Shown here: positions 26,306-35,396 of the stretch, piece after piece
Layout of the letters: every line of letters starts with the position of its first letter
Numbering within the stretch: position 1 is the first letter of the stretch
DNA from: Planctomycetaceae bacterium
GTDB taxonomy: Bacteria; Planctomycetota; Planctomycetia; Planctomycetales; Planctomycetaceae
NCBI GenBank assembly: GCA_041398825.1
Contig: JAWKTX010000019.1
Coordinates: 17,456-81,455, forward strand
Direction: 5' to 3'
DNA length: 64,000 bases
Position numbers and translations under genes: made by a program
Notes under the pieces: model-generated
The model's input: only the letters and a program-made list of their open reading frames with translations
What the model was told of the DNA's origin: nothing
The model's database searches: none

Positions 26306-28345
26306 ATGAGAGCACAGAGATCCAAAGCCGAGCCGGCAATTGTTTTCGCACTTGTCCTGCTGGGGCTGTTATTGCGGGCGAGTGCGCAAACGGAAAACGG
26401 AATTGAGCATTTTGATGAAGGGATCTACGCGTCCTCTGTCTGGTACGATCACGCTTTCGAGGTGCCTTATCCCTCACGTGATTTCTATGCACCGCCTTTT
26501 CTAAGCACTCTCATTTCCGTGTTGTCACTGTTGCCGGGAGCGGCACGAGTGGCTCCATTCCTGCCCTCCATCTTTTGCGGCTTCCTGAGTACGGTTGCCA
26601 TCTGGTGGATTGCTCGCTCCTGGTTTGGCCGATCGGCGGGATTGTTCGCGGCCACCATTGTCAGTATGAGCGACTTTCACATCCTCTACTCGAGGATGGC
26701 CATGACCGACGTCCCAGCGATGTTGCTCATCCTGGTTTCGCTGGGGATGGGAGTCGCTGGAATTGATCGGCGATGTCCGGGGCGAATGGTTGGGGCTGGC
26801 ATCCTGGCGGGACTTGCCTGGTGGATGAAATACACCGGCTGGCTGCCAGCTGCTATTCTTGTGACAGCCACATCGGTGTGGTGGATATGGCGGGGTCGCC
26901 GCCAGATAAGCTTCATCAGAACCGCCTCACTGCTTGGACTGATGGTGGCCGCGATGTTTTTGACCTTTGGCCCATGGCTCTGGCATTTGCAAAGCGTTGG
27001 GGGCTATGCAGCCGTTTCGGCAAACCATTCCGGATACATCCGCGGGCTGTCGGCATGGAGTGACGGTCTGGCATCTCAGCTGGCGAGCCAGTTCTGGCTG
27101 GATGGCTTTCCCGGGTGTCTGTCTGTCGGGCTGGGCATGTTGATTGCGGGGGCTCATCGATGGATGCAGGCTCGTTCCACGTGGAACGAATCTCCGGATT
27201 CCTCCGTGTCTGGCAATGATGCACAGGAACAAAGCCGTTCCCTGCCGGAGCCCCGACTTCACGTATTTCCGCCACCCAGCGTGCTGGCCCGCTTTGTTGC
27301 TGCGTCGTTGGCAATGACTGCCATCGCCCTGGCAATCTGGACTCCACTTCTTTTGACCTGTATCGCTCTGGGAGGCATGTCGGGAGTTATCCTTTGGCCG
27401 GGGCTTCAGCGAATGTACGAGAGAGCTCGCACACAGGATCTGAGCCCCCGGCATGAGGATTCGGTACCGCTGACACAAACGGATCTGGATTGTGCAGCGA
27501 CCGTTGATCCCCTGCTGGCAGCCTGTGTGGTTACTGTCTGGTTTGTTGCGATGCTGCTCGTGACACCCTTCTACGCACCCTATCCAAGACTGTTTCTGCC
27601 TTTGCTCACTTCCATCTGGTTGGGGGCTGCGGGAGGCGTCGGCTGGTGGATCGAATCAAACCTGAGTGTGGCAAGACGGCGAGAAGACATGCCGCACAAC
27701 ACGGGAATGCTGAACAATCTGGTGCGCCGAGCAATGCTGGTTCTGATTTCATTCTCGGTGACGCTTGCGATAATCGCTGGTCGCGAGATTGGATCGACTC
27801 CCATCTGGCACAACCGCCGGTCGCTCGAAAATGCCGCACAGGAAGTGGCCGCCATGTGCTTTGGCGACGCGACTGGTACGTCACCGCAGATTGATCTTGT
27901 CCCATCAGGAACAGTGATCCGCCCCAGAGATATCACTCTTCTGACCCCCGACGTCCTGCTGGAAGATTCAAACCGTTTGGCATCAGTCGGCGATGATCAG
28001 CTGAGAAATCAACGGATGGTGATTTACGCTTATGGAGAACCGGCGCTGCTCTATCACCTCAACCAACTGGGGTTGGTCGTAAGTCCGGTTGCCCAACTGA
28101 ACCTTGCATCCCCGAAGTCAGACGCCGATTCTGAGATCCCTTCGTATCTGATTGTTGGGCCCCATGCAAAAAGATCCGACGGATTCTGGGAAGAATGGAT
28201 GGCTCGTCAGCATCAGTTTCGCTGGCTGGGCGACGTTCCATGGGCGCCCAGTGAAGTGGTATTGCTGAATCTTTACGATGTGAAGTGGCTGCAGATGCAT
28301 CCCGAAAGCTTCGTTCAGTCGCTCGAAGTGTACCGAATTCGTTGA
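26306..28345 (+). CDS. GT39-like membrane glycosyltransferase
   Basis: Polytopic protein of about 679 aa with ten or more membrane segments. The first extracytoplasmic loop has the GT39/PMT mark (EHFDEGIYASSVWYD, with adjacent Asp-Glu), followed by YPSRDFYAPPFLS and LYSRMAMTDVPAMLL. These fit the GT-C fold of ArnT/PMT transferases, which use a polyprenyl-phosphate sugar. A soluble extracytoplasmic domain closes the protein (from about VAAMCFGDATGTSPQ to the end). I prefer the ATG at 26306 with GGGA upstream; the frame reaches back to 26252. The second parS-like palindrome lies inside this gene and encodes RSTWNE. Confidence 0.78.
   Translation: MRAQRSKAEPAIVFALVLLGLLLRASAQTENGIEHFDEGIYASSVWYDHAFEVPYPSRDFYAPPFLSTLISVLSLLPGAARVAPFLPSIFCGFLSTVAIWWIARSWFGRSAGLFAATIVSMSDFHILYSRMAMTDVPAMLLILVSLGMGVAGIDRRCPGRMVGAGILAGLAWWMKYTGWLPAAILVTATSVWWIWRGRRQISFIRTASLLGLMVAAMFLTFGPWLWHLQSVGGYAAVSANHSGYIRGLSAWSDGLASQLASQFWLDGFPGCLSVGLGMLIAGAHRWMQARSTWNESPDSSVSGNDAQEQSRSLPEPRLHVFPPPSVLARFVAASLAMTAIALAIWTPLLLTCIALGGMSGVILWPGLQRMYERARTQDLSPRHEDSVPLTQTDLDCAATVDPLLAACVVTVWFVAMLLVTPFYAPYPRLFLPLLTSIWLGAAGGVGWWIESNLSVARRREDMPHNTGMLNNLVRRAMLVLISFSVTLAIIAGREIGSTPIWHNRRSLENAAQEVAAMCFGDATGTSPQIDLVPSGTVIRPRDITLLTPDVLLEDSNRLASVGDDQLRNQRMVIYAYGEPALLYHLNQLGLVVSPVAQLNLASPKSDADSEIPSYLIVGPHAKRSDGFWEEWMARQHQFRWLGDVPWAPSEVVLLNLYDVKWLQMHPESFVQSLEVYRIR
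27174..27187. other. parS-like ParB-binding site 2
   Basis: Second perfect copy of GTTCCACGTGGAAC, identical to site 1, inside the GT39-like gene. Chance occurrence of the same 14-mer twice in 64 kb is very unlikely (expected well under 0.001). Coding position is common for chromosomal parS. Confidence 0.8.
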
Positions 28346-28553
28346 CGCGACCGTTGCAAACCCGGGCTCCGGCAGAATCCATGCAGGTGCAGAATTCCGT
28401 ACCACAGCCTGAACCATCCTGACTGCGCTGACATGGTACACCCGGAAAACATCGAATTTCCAACGCAGGAGCCACACGGTGACCTAGGATTAACGCTGAT
28501 GTCCTGCATTCCACGCACGGTAACTTCAGCCAATCATCCTTGAGACCGCAGTC

Positions 28554-29087
28554 ATGTCACGATTCCTCCGCAAGAAGAAGATGGTCAATCGCCTCATTCA
28601 GGGCACCATGATCGCTCGGCTGGGCATCCACATTTTTGCATACAACATCGCTATTCTGGCGCTGATTGTGATCACCTATGCCATCCAGATGTCAACGGCT
28701 GTTGTAACGGACCAGGCAGGTGACGCCGAGATATTCACACTGAAGAGCCAGCTGCTTACGGTGGGAGGCGCGATGTTGTTTATGATGCCCTTCATCGTAT
28801 TCGATTTGCTTTGCCTCTCGAACCGAGTCGCAGGACCGCTCTACCGTTTCGAAACCATCCTTGCTGACTTCGTGAAAAGCGGCAGCCTGACCCGTGCCAG
28901 GATTCGCGAAGGAGACCTGCTGGTCGATTTCGAAAAACAATTCAACGAATTCGTCGAAGCTGTCCACGCCCTTTATCCTGAAACCATCCCGACCGCGACA
29001 TCAGCGGTGGCGGTAAAGCACACGCCCCCGGGAAACGCAGCGACAACCGGGAGCACGACGAATGCTCCATCCGCTGCCGCTCACTGA
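28554..29087 (+). CDS. two-helix membrane protein with HAMP-like segment
   Basis: 177-aa protein with two membrane helices (IFAYNIAILALIVITYAIQM and QLLTVGGAMLFMMPFIVFDL) separated by about 30 residues. A HAMP-like stretch follows (SNRVAGPLYRFETILADFVK and LVDFEKQFNEFVEAVHAL). The last 35 residues are a polar, Thr/Ala-rich tail. No kinase, methyl-accepting or GGDEF domain follows, so it may be a stand-alone sensor, adapter or remnant of one. Start with GAGACC upstream. A terminator-like hairpin follows at 29271. Confidence 0.65.
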   Translation: MSRFLRKKKMVNRLIQGTMIARLGIHIFAYNIAILALIVITYAIQMSTAVVTDQAGDAEIFTLKSQLLTVGGAMLFMMPFIVFDLLCLSNRVAGPLYRFETILADFVKSGSLTRARIREGDLLVDFEKQFNEFVEAVHALYPETIPTATSAVAVKHTPPGNAATTGSTTNAPSAAAH

Positions 29088-29270
29088 TTCACAGATGGTC
29101 CGTTGAAACTGGCAGCATCATCCGACAGACTAGCCCCCATCGGGATCAAATACTGTCACAGTGTAGCTGACAGCGGGTTCTGCTCAGTCTGCCATTCAAC
29201 CAAAGTCCTGACGACGTCTGCTTTGCCCATTGCTGGATTTGATTGATCAGGCAGCAACAGGCGGGCCGCA

Positions 29271-29299
29271 AAGGCGATTCCGAACGAGGGAATCGCCTT
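29271..29299 (+). terminator. intrinsic terminator-like hairpin
   Basis: 11-bp perfect arms AAGGCGATTCC (29271-29281) and GGAATCGCCTT (29289-29299), 7-base loop, followed by CGTCATTTTGTC. Probably ends the transcript of the HAMP-like gene; it lies 43 bp before the start of the beta-propeller gene. Confidence 0.65.
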
Positions 29300-29330
29300 C
29301 GTCATTTTGTCATGACTTCAGAATGGAATC

Positions 29331-29336
29331 GGAGGT
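29331..29336 (+). promoter_or_regulatory. ribosome-binding site fixing a TTG start
   Basis: GGAGGT, a full Shine-Dalgarno match, seven bases before TTG at 29343. There is no ATG or GTG at a suitable distance, so the unusual TTG start of the next gene is well supported. Confidence 0.8.
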
Positions 29337-29342
29337 TTCAAT

Positions 29343-30227
29343 TTGTCCATCAGCCTGTTCAGCAACAGCCACGGAATCAAACCGGATCTATCGATTGATG
29401 ATATTATTCCTGAAGGCATCGCGGCCATGGACCTGGCTGCTGAAGCATCGACCTTATTGGTGCTGACATCTGCGGGCCAGCTTCGTCTGATGAATACGGC
29501 GGGCGATATTCTGGAGACGAACCGCAACTTTCGCGACGCATCGTCAATTGCCTGGTCAGCAGTCGGAAACTACGGCGCGGCAATTGTTCGGGATGACAAA
29601 CTGGTTTGCTTCAATCGGCAACTGGATCCCGTGTGGGATGTTCGCGTGACTGGACGCATCAACGCCGTCGCGTTTGCTCCGCACGGCGGACATCTGGCAT
29701 TCAGCACCGACGGCGGTCGGACCCATATTGTATCCATTGACAAGAAGGAGATCGCAAAGATCGATACACACCGGCCGATGGACCATCTGGCGTTCCTGGC
29801 TGAATCTCCCACCCTGATTGCTGCGGCCGAATTCGGAAGCCTCGCTGCCTACGATCTGAAGGGAAGGGAATTGTGGAGCGAGAATGTGATGACCAACATC
29901 GGCGACATTTCAGCGTCCGGATGCGGCAGGCGAATCCTGCTTTCGGCATTCAATCACGGCGTCCAGATGTATAACCGGAATGGTAAAGCCAAAGGCCAGT
30001 TCATGATCGATGGGATCCCAAGTCGCGTTTCGGGAGCCCAGTTCAAAACGCGGCTGGCTGCTTTGACCCTTGAAGGACGCGTCTATTGGCTGGATTTCGA
30101 AGGCACTGTGAAGTGGGTTGCCGACGTGTCCGCTGACCCACCCGAACACATCCGAATCGATCCGCTTGGTAATTTCCTGTTTCTGGCCACACGTTCCGGT
30201 CGGCTCATTAAGCTGCACTGGACATAG
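29343..30227 (+). CDS. WD40/PQQ-like beta-propeller protein, TTG start
   Basis: 294-aa protein made of repeated blades of about 40 residues, for example LLVLTSAGQLRLMNTAGDIL, INAVAFAPHGGHLAFSTDGG, SLAAYDLKGRELWSENV and ALTLEGRVYWLDFEGTVKWV. This is a six- or seven-bladed propeller of the WD40 or quinoprotein type without a signal peptide. No catalytic motif is visible, so a scaffold or signalling role is likely. Start is TTG with an excellent ribosome site. It is followed by bioB after about 180 bp. Confidence 0.8.
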   Translation: MSISLFSNSHGIKPDLSIDDIIPEGIAAMDLAAEASTLLVLTSAGQLRLMNTAGDILETNRNFRDASSIAWSAVGNYGAAIVRDDKLVCFNRQLDPVWDVRVTGRINAVAFAPHGGHLAFSTDGGRTHIVSIDKKEIAKIDTHRPMDHLAFLAESPTLIAAAEFGSLAAYDLKGRELWSENVMTNIGDISASGCGRRILLSAFNHGVQMYNRNGKAKGQFMIDGIPSRVSGAQFKTRLAALTLEGRVYWLDFEGTVKWVADVSADPPEHIRIDPLGNFLFLATRSGRLIKLHWT

Positions 30228-30404
30228 ATGAACTGAACGGAGTACGCACGATTCCCGGAACCCCGGACCGAGATCTCGCTGGTGAGTGTCACGGCAATGG
30301 ACGTCAATCTGGGAATTCGCTCCGGCAGGTTTGTGATGAGACGGAGAATGCCGGTATCATTCCGGACCATCAGTTATGAAGTTCGAGTGCGGAGTGTTTC
30401 TGAT

Positions 30405-31499
30405 ATGTCGTCTGAGAGTGCAGTCCTGAATTCTTCTCCCAGCTGGTCCGAGTTAGCAGATGCTGCCCTGCGCGGGGAGAGTATTTCCCGCGCGGACGCG
30501 TTGCGCATCGTGGAGGCCCCGGACACAGAATTGCTCGCCATCCTGGATGCGGCGTTTCGAGTTCGACGGCAGCATTTTGGCAACAGCGTCCAGCTCTACT
30601 ATCTGAAGAATGCGAAGAGCGGGCTCTGCCCGGAAGATTGCAGCTATTGTTCGCAGTCCAAAGTCTCGGGGGCGGAGATTGAGAAGTACCCGATGCTGAA
30701 TGCCGAACGCCTGCTCGACGGAGCCCGAAAGGCTGCAGAAAGTCAGTCTCGCACATACTGCATTGTCGCCAGTGGACGCGGCCCGACCGATCGCGAAGTG
30801 GATCATGTTGCCGGCGTTGTGCGGGAGATCAAGGAACAGTTTGGTTTGCACATTTGCTGCTGCCTGGGACTACTGAAACCCGACCAGGCGCTGCGATTAA
30901 AAGAAGCCGGGGTTGACCGGATCAACCACAATCTGAATACCAGCGAACGATTTCACAGCAACATTTGCACCACGCACACATTCCGGGATCGTCTGGAAAC
31001 TCTGGACATTTGTCGTGAAGCCGGGCTGGAACTCTGTGCTGGAATGATTGTCGGGATGGGAGAAACAAACGAAGACGTCGTCGACGTCGCCCTGAAACTC
31101 TCCGAACTTCGCGTTGAATCTATTCCCGTCAACTTTCTCAACTCAATCGACGGGACCCCCTTCGAAAACCTCGATCACCTTTCGCCGCAATACTGCCTGA
31201 AGGTCTTGAGCATGTTTCGACTGACCAACCCTCGAACCGAACTTCGAATTGCCGGCGGCAGAGAAGTCAATCTTCGCAGCATGCAGGCCATGGGGCTTTA
31301 TCCGGCGAACTCAATGTTCGTCAGCGATTATCTGACAACCCCCGGCCAACAAGCGATCGAAGACTTCCGAATGATTCGGGATCTTGGTTTCGAAATCACT
31401 TCCGGCGATTACGAATCAACAAAGCTGCTGGAACAGTGGAACCAGCCGTACACAAAATCTGCCACCGCATGTCAACCAGCGGGAGGTTGCAGTCATTAA
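30405..31499 (+). CDS. bioB: biotin synthase
   Basis: 364-aa radical SAM enzyme that inserts sulfur into dethiobiotin. The SAM [4Fe-4S] motif is C75-P-E-D-C79-S-Y-C82 in SGLCPEDCSYCSQS. Other BioB marks are NHNLNTSERFHSNICTTH, GMIVGMGETNEDVVD, VESIPVNFLNSIDGTPFEN and RIAGGREVNLRS, with the auxiliary cluster Arg present. The start is set at 30405, with GGAGT upstream; the frame extends to 30282 but has no family homology there. No other biotin gene is nearby. It follows the propeller gene. Confidence 0.96.
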   Translation: MSSESAVLNSSPSWSELADAALRGESISRADALRIVEAPDTELLAILDAAFRVRRQHFGNSVQLYYLKNAKSGLCPEDCSYCSQSKVSGAEIEKYPMLNAERLLDGARKAAESQSRTYCIVASGRGPTDREVDHVAGVVREIKEQFGLHICCCLGLLKPDQALRLKEAGVDRINHNLNTSERFHSNICTTHTFRDRLETLDICREAGLELCAGMIVGMGETNEDVVDVALKLSELRVESIPVNFLNSIDGTPFENLDHLSPQYCLKVLSMFRLTNPRTELRIAGGREVNLRSMQAMGLYPANSMFVSDYLTTPGQQAIEDFRMIRDLGFEITSGDYESTKLLEQWNQPYTKSATACQPAGGCSH

Positions 31500-31627
31500 A
31501 TTTCGTGAGCCTGTGAATCGAGTCCGGGGAAACATCGCCCCGCGGCAGATTGTGTGACTCAACACATACAGAAGATTGCCTTGCGCTGAAACGGGCGGTG
31601 ATTCCGCGAAGCCACTCGCCTCGCAGC

Positions 31628-31720
31628 CTGTTGAAAAACGGGACTGGCTCGAGCAGGAAACCTTGAAACACGATGGTTTCCAGTCGTCCTGCGTACCTGT
31701 CAGTCTTCAACGGACAGCTA
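31628..31720. repeat. dispersed palindromic repeat, copy 1
   Basis: About 93 bp, roughly 80% identical to 36850-36945. The element has CTGTTGAA at one end and TTCAACGGACAG at the other, and an internal hairpin (GATGG with TCGTC around 31672-31688). The last three bases supply the TAG stop codon of the leftward galT gene. Confidence 0.8.
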
Positions 31721-32818
31721 GACCCACCCATAACGTCGGTCCACTTCGTCAGAAGACGGCGTCATCCCGGACGCATCGTCCCGCGGGATGCAACCTCGCA
31801 ACTTCGCGGCTGCAGTTTCGGGTGCGGTCGTCACGATGTCGACATCGGTGAGTAACTCCCACCCGGCGATCCGACCACGGCGTGGCAGGACTTCCAGCAT
31901 CCATCGAAAACTTCCTGCCGATGTCAGGGGGGCATGAACAAGAGCAAGGTTGTGAGAAAAAGAACCAAGCTCGTGGTGCATCGCGATCATCAGCGCACGA
32001 AGCTGTTGGGCAAGTCGTTCGAGTTGATGGTCGGAGAGCTTGTCGAAGCATCCACTAATCATCGATTGATTGATTCGTGGAATCACCCGCACGTGCCAGC
32101 TTGTGCGAGAAGCAAACGGACACATCCAGATCCATTCATGGTCTTCGTGAACGATTCGCATGCCGCTGGCAAGTTCCGCCTGCATCAATTCTTCCACTAA
32201 CTCTCGCCCTGTGCGATTCAGAAACGCCTCCGCCTGATGTACCCGGGCCGCCTGCAATGGCATCAGATCCGCCGTCGCTGCAATCTGCGAATGGGCATGT
32301 GCCAGAGAACCCCCGGCACTAAAACCTTCATTCCGAAAGGCTGCGATACCGGTATATTTGTTCATCACCCTGAGTTGGCCGATGCGGCGTGACCAGGCCT
32401 GCAGAACCAGGGCAACCTCCTCCGGCGTGAGGTCAATTAACCTGGTGCGAAGGTCAGGGCATTCGATCACAACATCGTGTTCACCGATGGCGTGTTCCAC
32501 GGGGAACAACGCTTGCATGTCGGAGACAGTGTGGCTCTGGTTACTGGTCAATCCCGGAGATGGAAGCGCAGTGGAATCCGTGACCGCCGGATATCGATTC
32601 GGAACCACTCGCAACTTCCAGCCGGGTTGATTGGGGCTGCTGGAAATGTCTCGCCATGCAAGCCGCTCCGACGGAGTTTCGGATTCCGATCCCTCTGCAA
32701 ACGGATCAACGCTTCGATCCAGTTCCGGGTCTCTCGAATGGGCGTTCGGTCGACTTTCTCTGCCCTGCGCAACAATCACCCTGCGGCCGGTCAGTACGTC
32801 GGTTCGGATCTCATTCAC
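31718..32818 (-). CDS. galT: galactose-1-phosphate uridylyltransferase
   Basis: 366-aa HIT-superfamily enzyme of the Leloir pathway, exchanging UMP between UDP-glucose and galactose-1-phosphate. Marks are LRVVPNRYPAV at residue 69, FRNEGFSAGGSLAHAHSQIA with the active-site HAHSQ at 174-178, and WMCPFASRTSWHVRVIPR. The usual zinc-binding CxxC near residue 40 is missing, as in several shorter family members. Its stop codon lies in the palindromic repeat. Its start overlaps the end of the upstream aldolase gene by 8 bp, so the two are translationally coupled. An alternative is a GalT-like nucleotidyltransferase with another substrate. Confidence 0.88.
   Translation of the reverse strand: MNEIRTDVLTGRRVIVAQGRESRPNAHSRDPELDRSVDPFAEGSESETPSERLAWRDISSSPNQPGWKLRVVPNRYPAVTDSTALPSPGLTSNQSHTVSDMQALFPVEHAIGEHDVVIECPDLRTRLIDLTPEEVALVLQAWSRRIGQLRVMNKYTGIAAFRNEGFSAGGSLAHAHSQIAATADLMPLQAARVHQAEAFLNRTGRELVEELMQAELASGMRIVHEDHEWIWMCPFASRTSWHVRVIPRINQSMISGCFDKLSDHQLERLAQQLRALMIAMHHELGSFSHNLALVHAPLTSAGSFRWMLEVLPRRGRIAGWELLTDVDIVTTAPETAAAKLRGCIPRDDASGMTPSSDEVDRRYGWV
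32494..32507. other. degenerate parS-like site
   Basis: GTTCCACGGGGAAC, 13 of 14 bases of the palindrome found at 26133 and 27174, with the outer T and A also matching. It lies inside galT in codons for FPVEH, so it may be coincidence. Confidence 0.3.
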
Positions 32819-33593
32819 GCCCGGAAGCCGATCGAAGAAGATTCAGATTTTGTGTCATTCCGGATTGAATCGCACCAACATCTGAACCCAGAGCGACAAA
32901 ACGGAATCCCATTCGGCAGTGCGAATCAACAAGCTGTGGACGAGACAGAATGCCAGCCGTCTTTCCGTGTCGTTCGCAGCTATCGACGACTCGTTGGAGC
33001 GAATCGATCATCACAGGTGTGGTGAAGTCATTGGGACACTGCAGATTCACGGACAGGTCAAGCGGTCCTACGAAAAGGACATCGACACCGTCAATGGCTG
33101 CAATCTGGTCAGCATTTTCAACGGCCTCGGGAGTCTCAATCTGAACGACCACCAGCGATCGATCGTTCGCTGTTTCGAAATATGTCTTCCAGTTTGTGCC
33201 GAAGTCCGTCGCGCGAATGTTTCCGGCGACTCCGCGCAGACCCATCGGCGGATACTTCATGGCGCTGACAGCTGCCGCTGCATCCTCCGTCGTACTGACG
33301 TACGGAAACATGATGCCCGCCGCACCGCTGTCCATGACAAATTTGACGATGTCAGCATCGACCGATGGAATCCGCACGATCGGGGCCGGAGCACTGCCTT
33401 CGCGACCGCCGGAGATGACCGCCATCAACTGGGTCCGCAGGTCAGCCAGGCTGCCGCATCCATGTTCGAGGTCAATCAGCAACCAGTCGAAACCGATCGC
33501 TGCTGTGATCTCCACCGACGAGGCTGAACCCAGGTTCAGAAAGGTGCCGCAACACACCTGTTGGCGCAATTGATCCCTGCACACCCAATGCAT
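32811..33593 (-). CDS. HpcH/HpaI family aldolase
   Basis: Class II metal-dependent aldolase of about 260 aa that cleaves 2-keto-3-deoxy sugar acids or 4-hydroxy-2-oxo acids to pyruvate and an aldehyde. Family marks are IGFDWLLIDLEHG, PIVRIPSVDADIVKFVMDSG, AAGIMFPYVST, VVVQIETPEAVENADQIAAI and DVLFVGPLDLSVNL. The metal ligands Glu in QIETP and Asp in VGPLDLS are present. A GTG at 33608 is possible; the ATG at 33593 has GAAGG upstream and is preferred. It overlaps galT by 8 bp. The pair could act in galactose or deoxy-sugar use, but the exact substrate is unknown. Confidence 0.87.
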   Translation of the reverse strand: MHWVCRDQLRQQVCCGTFLNLGSASSVEITAAIGFDWLLIDLEHGCGSLADLRTQLMAVISGGREGSAPAPIVRIPSVDADIVKFVMDSGAAGIMFPYVSTTEDAAAAVSAMKYPPMGLRGVAGNIRATDFGTNWKTYFETANDRSLVVVQIETPEAVENADQIAAIDGVDVLFVGPLDLSVNLQCPNDFTTPVMIDSLQRVVDSCERHGKTAGILSRPQLVDSHCRMGFRFVALGSDVGAIQSGMTQNLNLLRSASGRE

Positions 33594-33620
33594 CCCTAAC
33601 GCCTTCACTGAGAAAGAAGT

Positions 33621-33650
33621 CGGACCGCTTTGTTACAACAAAGCGGTCCG
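33621..33650 (-). terminator. intrinsic terminator
   Basis: Perfect 13-bp arms CGGACCGCTTTGT (33621-33633) and ACAAAGCGGTCCG (33638-33650) with a 4-base loop. Read leftward it is followed by ACTTCTTTCTC. It ends the HTTM transcript (stop at 33713) just before the aldolase gene. Confidence 0.85.
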
Positions 33651-33712
33651 TGAATGGAATGTCCATCAGGTTAGCGGATTCCGGCAGGATCGGAAAACCA
33701 TCGGTCGGTCGA

Positions 33713-35245
33713 TTAATTCGTCAGCACATCCGCGCTGCTGGCGGGAACCGGGCATGCCGCACCTGTCGGGCTCGTCAACGTGAAATGCCTTTTGTAGATG
33801 TCCTTGCCGGAGCTTTTCAGCATCAGTGCATATCGCCCCGGCACAAGTGATTCACAGGTGTTGTAGAAGAAGTTAGCGTGCAGCATATCGCGTGTCACAA
33901 ACTGGCCACACTGCGATACCGTTCGGTCCTGATCATCCACCAGGACACACTCCACCCACAAGTCTTCGTGCGGCGGGTTAAGATTGCACTGGGCAACGAT
34001 GGTTTCTCCGATCTGGTATTCGCGTTCGCGATTCGCAAGCTGACCTCCAACAAGCACTGTGCCCAGATCAAAGGAGAAGTACTTATCCTGTTCACGCACC
34101 TGACGATTGTCGTTGATCATCATCAAGGCAACGTCGCGGTTCATTTGCGGCAGCGACATTTTCCCATTGTTCGCCAGCATGCCGTAGGCATCCATTCGAT
34201 ATTCGGCCTCTGTTGCACACACTGCTGCGACCAGCCCACAAGCTGTGAAAACTGCCGCCATCGGCATCGATGCGGGACGATACGAAATCAGACGGGCAAT
34301 CCCATCCCCGATTTTGCCAATCAGGTGAACAGGGAAGTGAATTCGACGGATCGCACCGCGAATCACCACAATATCACGTTCTGAGATGAAGGCCAGATAG
34401 CCGCTGAGACAGATGGAAGGAAAAATATACAGGCCCAGCGACATCCAGGTCATGAAGTGAAACGCCGCACCAATGAACAGGACAACCAGTCGGGAGCCTG
34501 GTCTCCAAACCAGAAAAGCAAACACGATTTCCCAGACTACGGTGATGTAAGCACTGATTAACAGCAGCGGAGCCCACATGGCCATTTTTTCGCCGATCGG
34601 ATTGGCGTAATTCCAGTCGCTTAGCATCCAGTAGCGCATCTGTTCGCCGGAGAAGAAGGATTCCGTCTGAATCTTGGTGACGGCTGCTCCAAAATACACA
34701 AAGCAGAACAGGATCTGCATCAGGCGAGCTGGCCAGACAGGAAATCGTGGCGGCACAGCGGTGGCGGCAACTCCCAGCGTTCTTCGTCTGAGAATTGCAT
34801 CGACAGACCAGACCGCCCCGCAGTTCGACAGCGCGAGCATCGTGAGCAGGTGCGTGGCGATCACGCTGTACTTGGTCATCGTGCCCACACAGTCCAGCAG
34901 ATTGAAGTAAACATAGACAGGCAGACCAATGGCGTACGCCAATCGTGTTCGCCAGCCGACAACCGCACTGAACATTGCAAAAATCATGACACCGAACAGC
35001 GCTGCCGCGAGCGATGGTGGCAGAATGGGTAGCGGATTTGCCGCCCCGTATAATTCGAAAAGTGACGCAGGCGTTCCGTCAGAAGAATACAGCTCTCGCA
35101 CATGAGGGAAACGCATTAACATGGGCGTCATTGCAGCGCTGGTCAGGAAGATGCGGGACAACGCAAGCCCATAGGGAGCTTCTTCGGCATAGAAAAAGCC
35201 GGACAACCGACTGAATATCGATGGTTGTTTCAAGCTGGTCTTCAT
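33713..35245 (-). CDS. HTTM-domain membrane protein
   Basis: 510-aa polytopic membrane protein of the HTTM family (related to vitamin-K-dependent gamma-carboxylase in topology). Seven or more hydrophobic segments follow an N-terminal amphipathic start (SIFSRLSGFFYAEEAPYGLA), including VIATHLLTMLALSNCG, RLMQILFCFVYFGAAVTKIQ and FHFMTWMSLGLYIFPSICLS. A soluble C-terminal domain of about 150 residues contains YRMDAYGMLANNGKMSLPQM. Function is not established; family members may modify or transport small molecules. The ATG at 35245 has AGGAG upstream. It is the second gene after the 35397-36071 gene, a typical two-gene HTTM arrangement. Confidence 0.83.
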   Translation of the reverse strand: MKTSLKQPSIFSRLSGFFYAEEAPYGLALSRIFLTSAAMTPMLMRFPHVRELYSSDGTPASLFELYGAANPLPILPPSLAAALFGVMIFAMFSAVVGWRTRLAYAIGLPVYVYFNLLDCVGTMTKYSVIATHLLTMLALSNCGAVWSVDAILRRRTLGVAATAVPPRFPVWPARLMQILFCFVYFGAAVTKIQTESFFSGEQMRYWMLSDWNYANPIGEKMAMWAPLLLISAYITVVWEIVFAFLVWRPGSRLVVLFIGAAFHFMTWMSLGLYIFPSICLSGYLAFISERDIVVIRGAIRRIHFPVHLIGKIGDGIARLISYRPASMPMAAVFTACGLVAAVCATEAEYRMDAYGMLANNGKMSLPQMNRDVALMMINDNRQVREQDKYFSFDLGTVLVGGQLANREREYQIGETIVAQCNLNPPHEDLWVECVLVDDQDRTVSQCGQFVTRDMLHANFFYNTCESLVPGRYALMLKSSGKDIYKRHFTLTSPTGAACPVPASSADVLTN

Positions 35246-35396
35246 CTCTACCACTCCTTTGGAATCGTCGTCCTGACGCAAATCTGTGTGGGGGATGCCT
35301 GAAGATTCTCAGTGGACTTAGCGCTGATCAGGCACGATTGGATCCGTGGCAAACCGGACGACAGCCGCACATGACATGCGACTGTCTGACGCAGGT

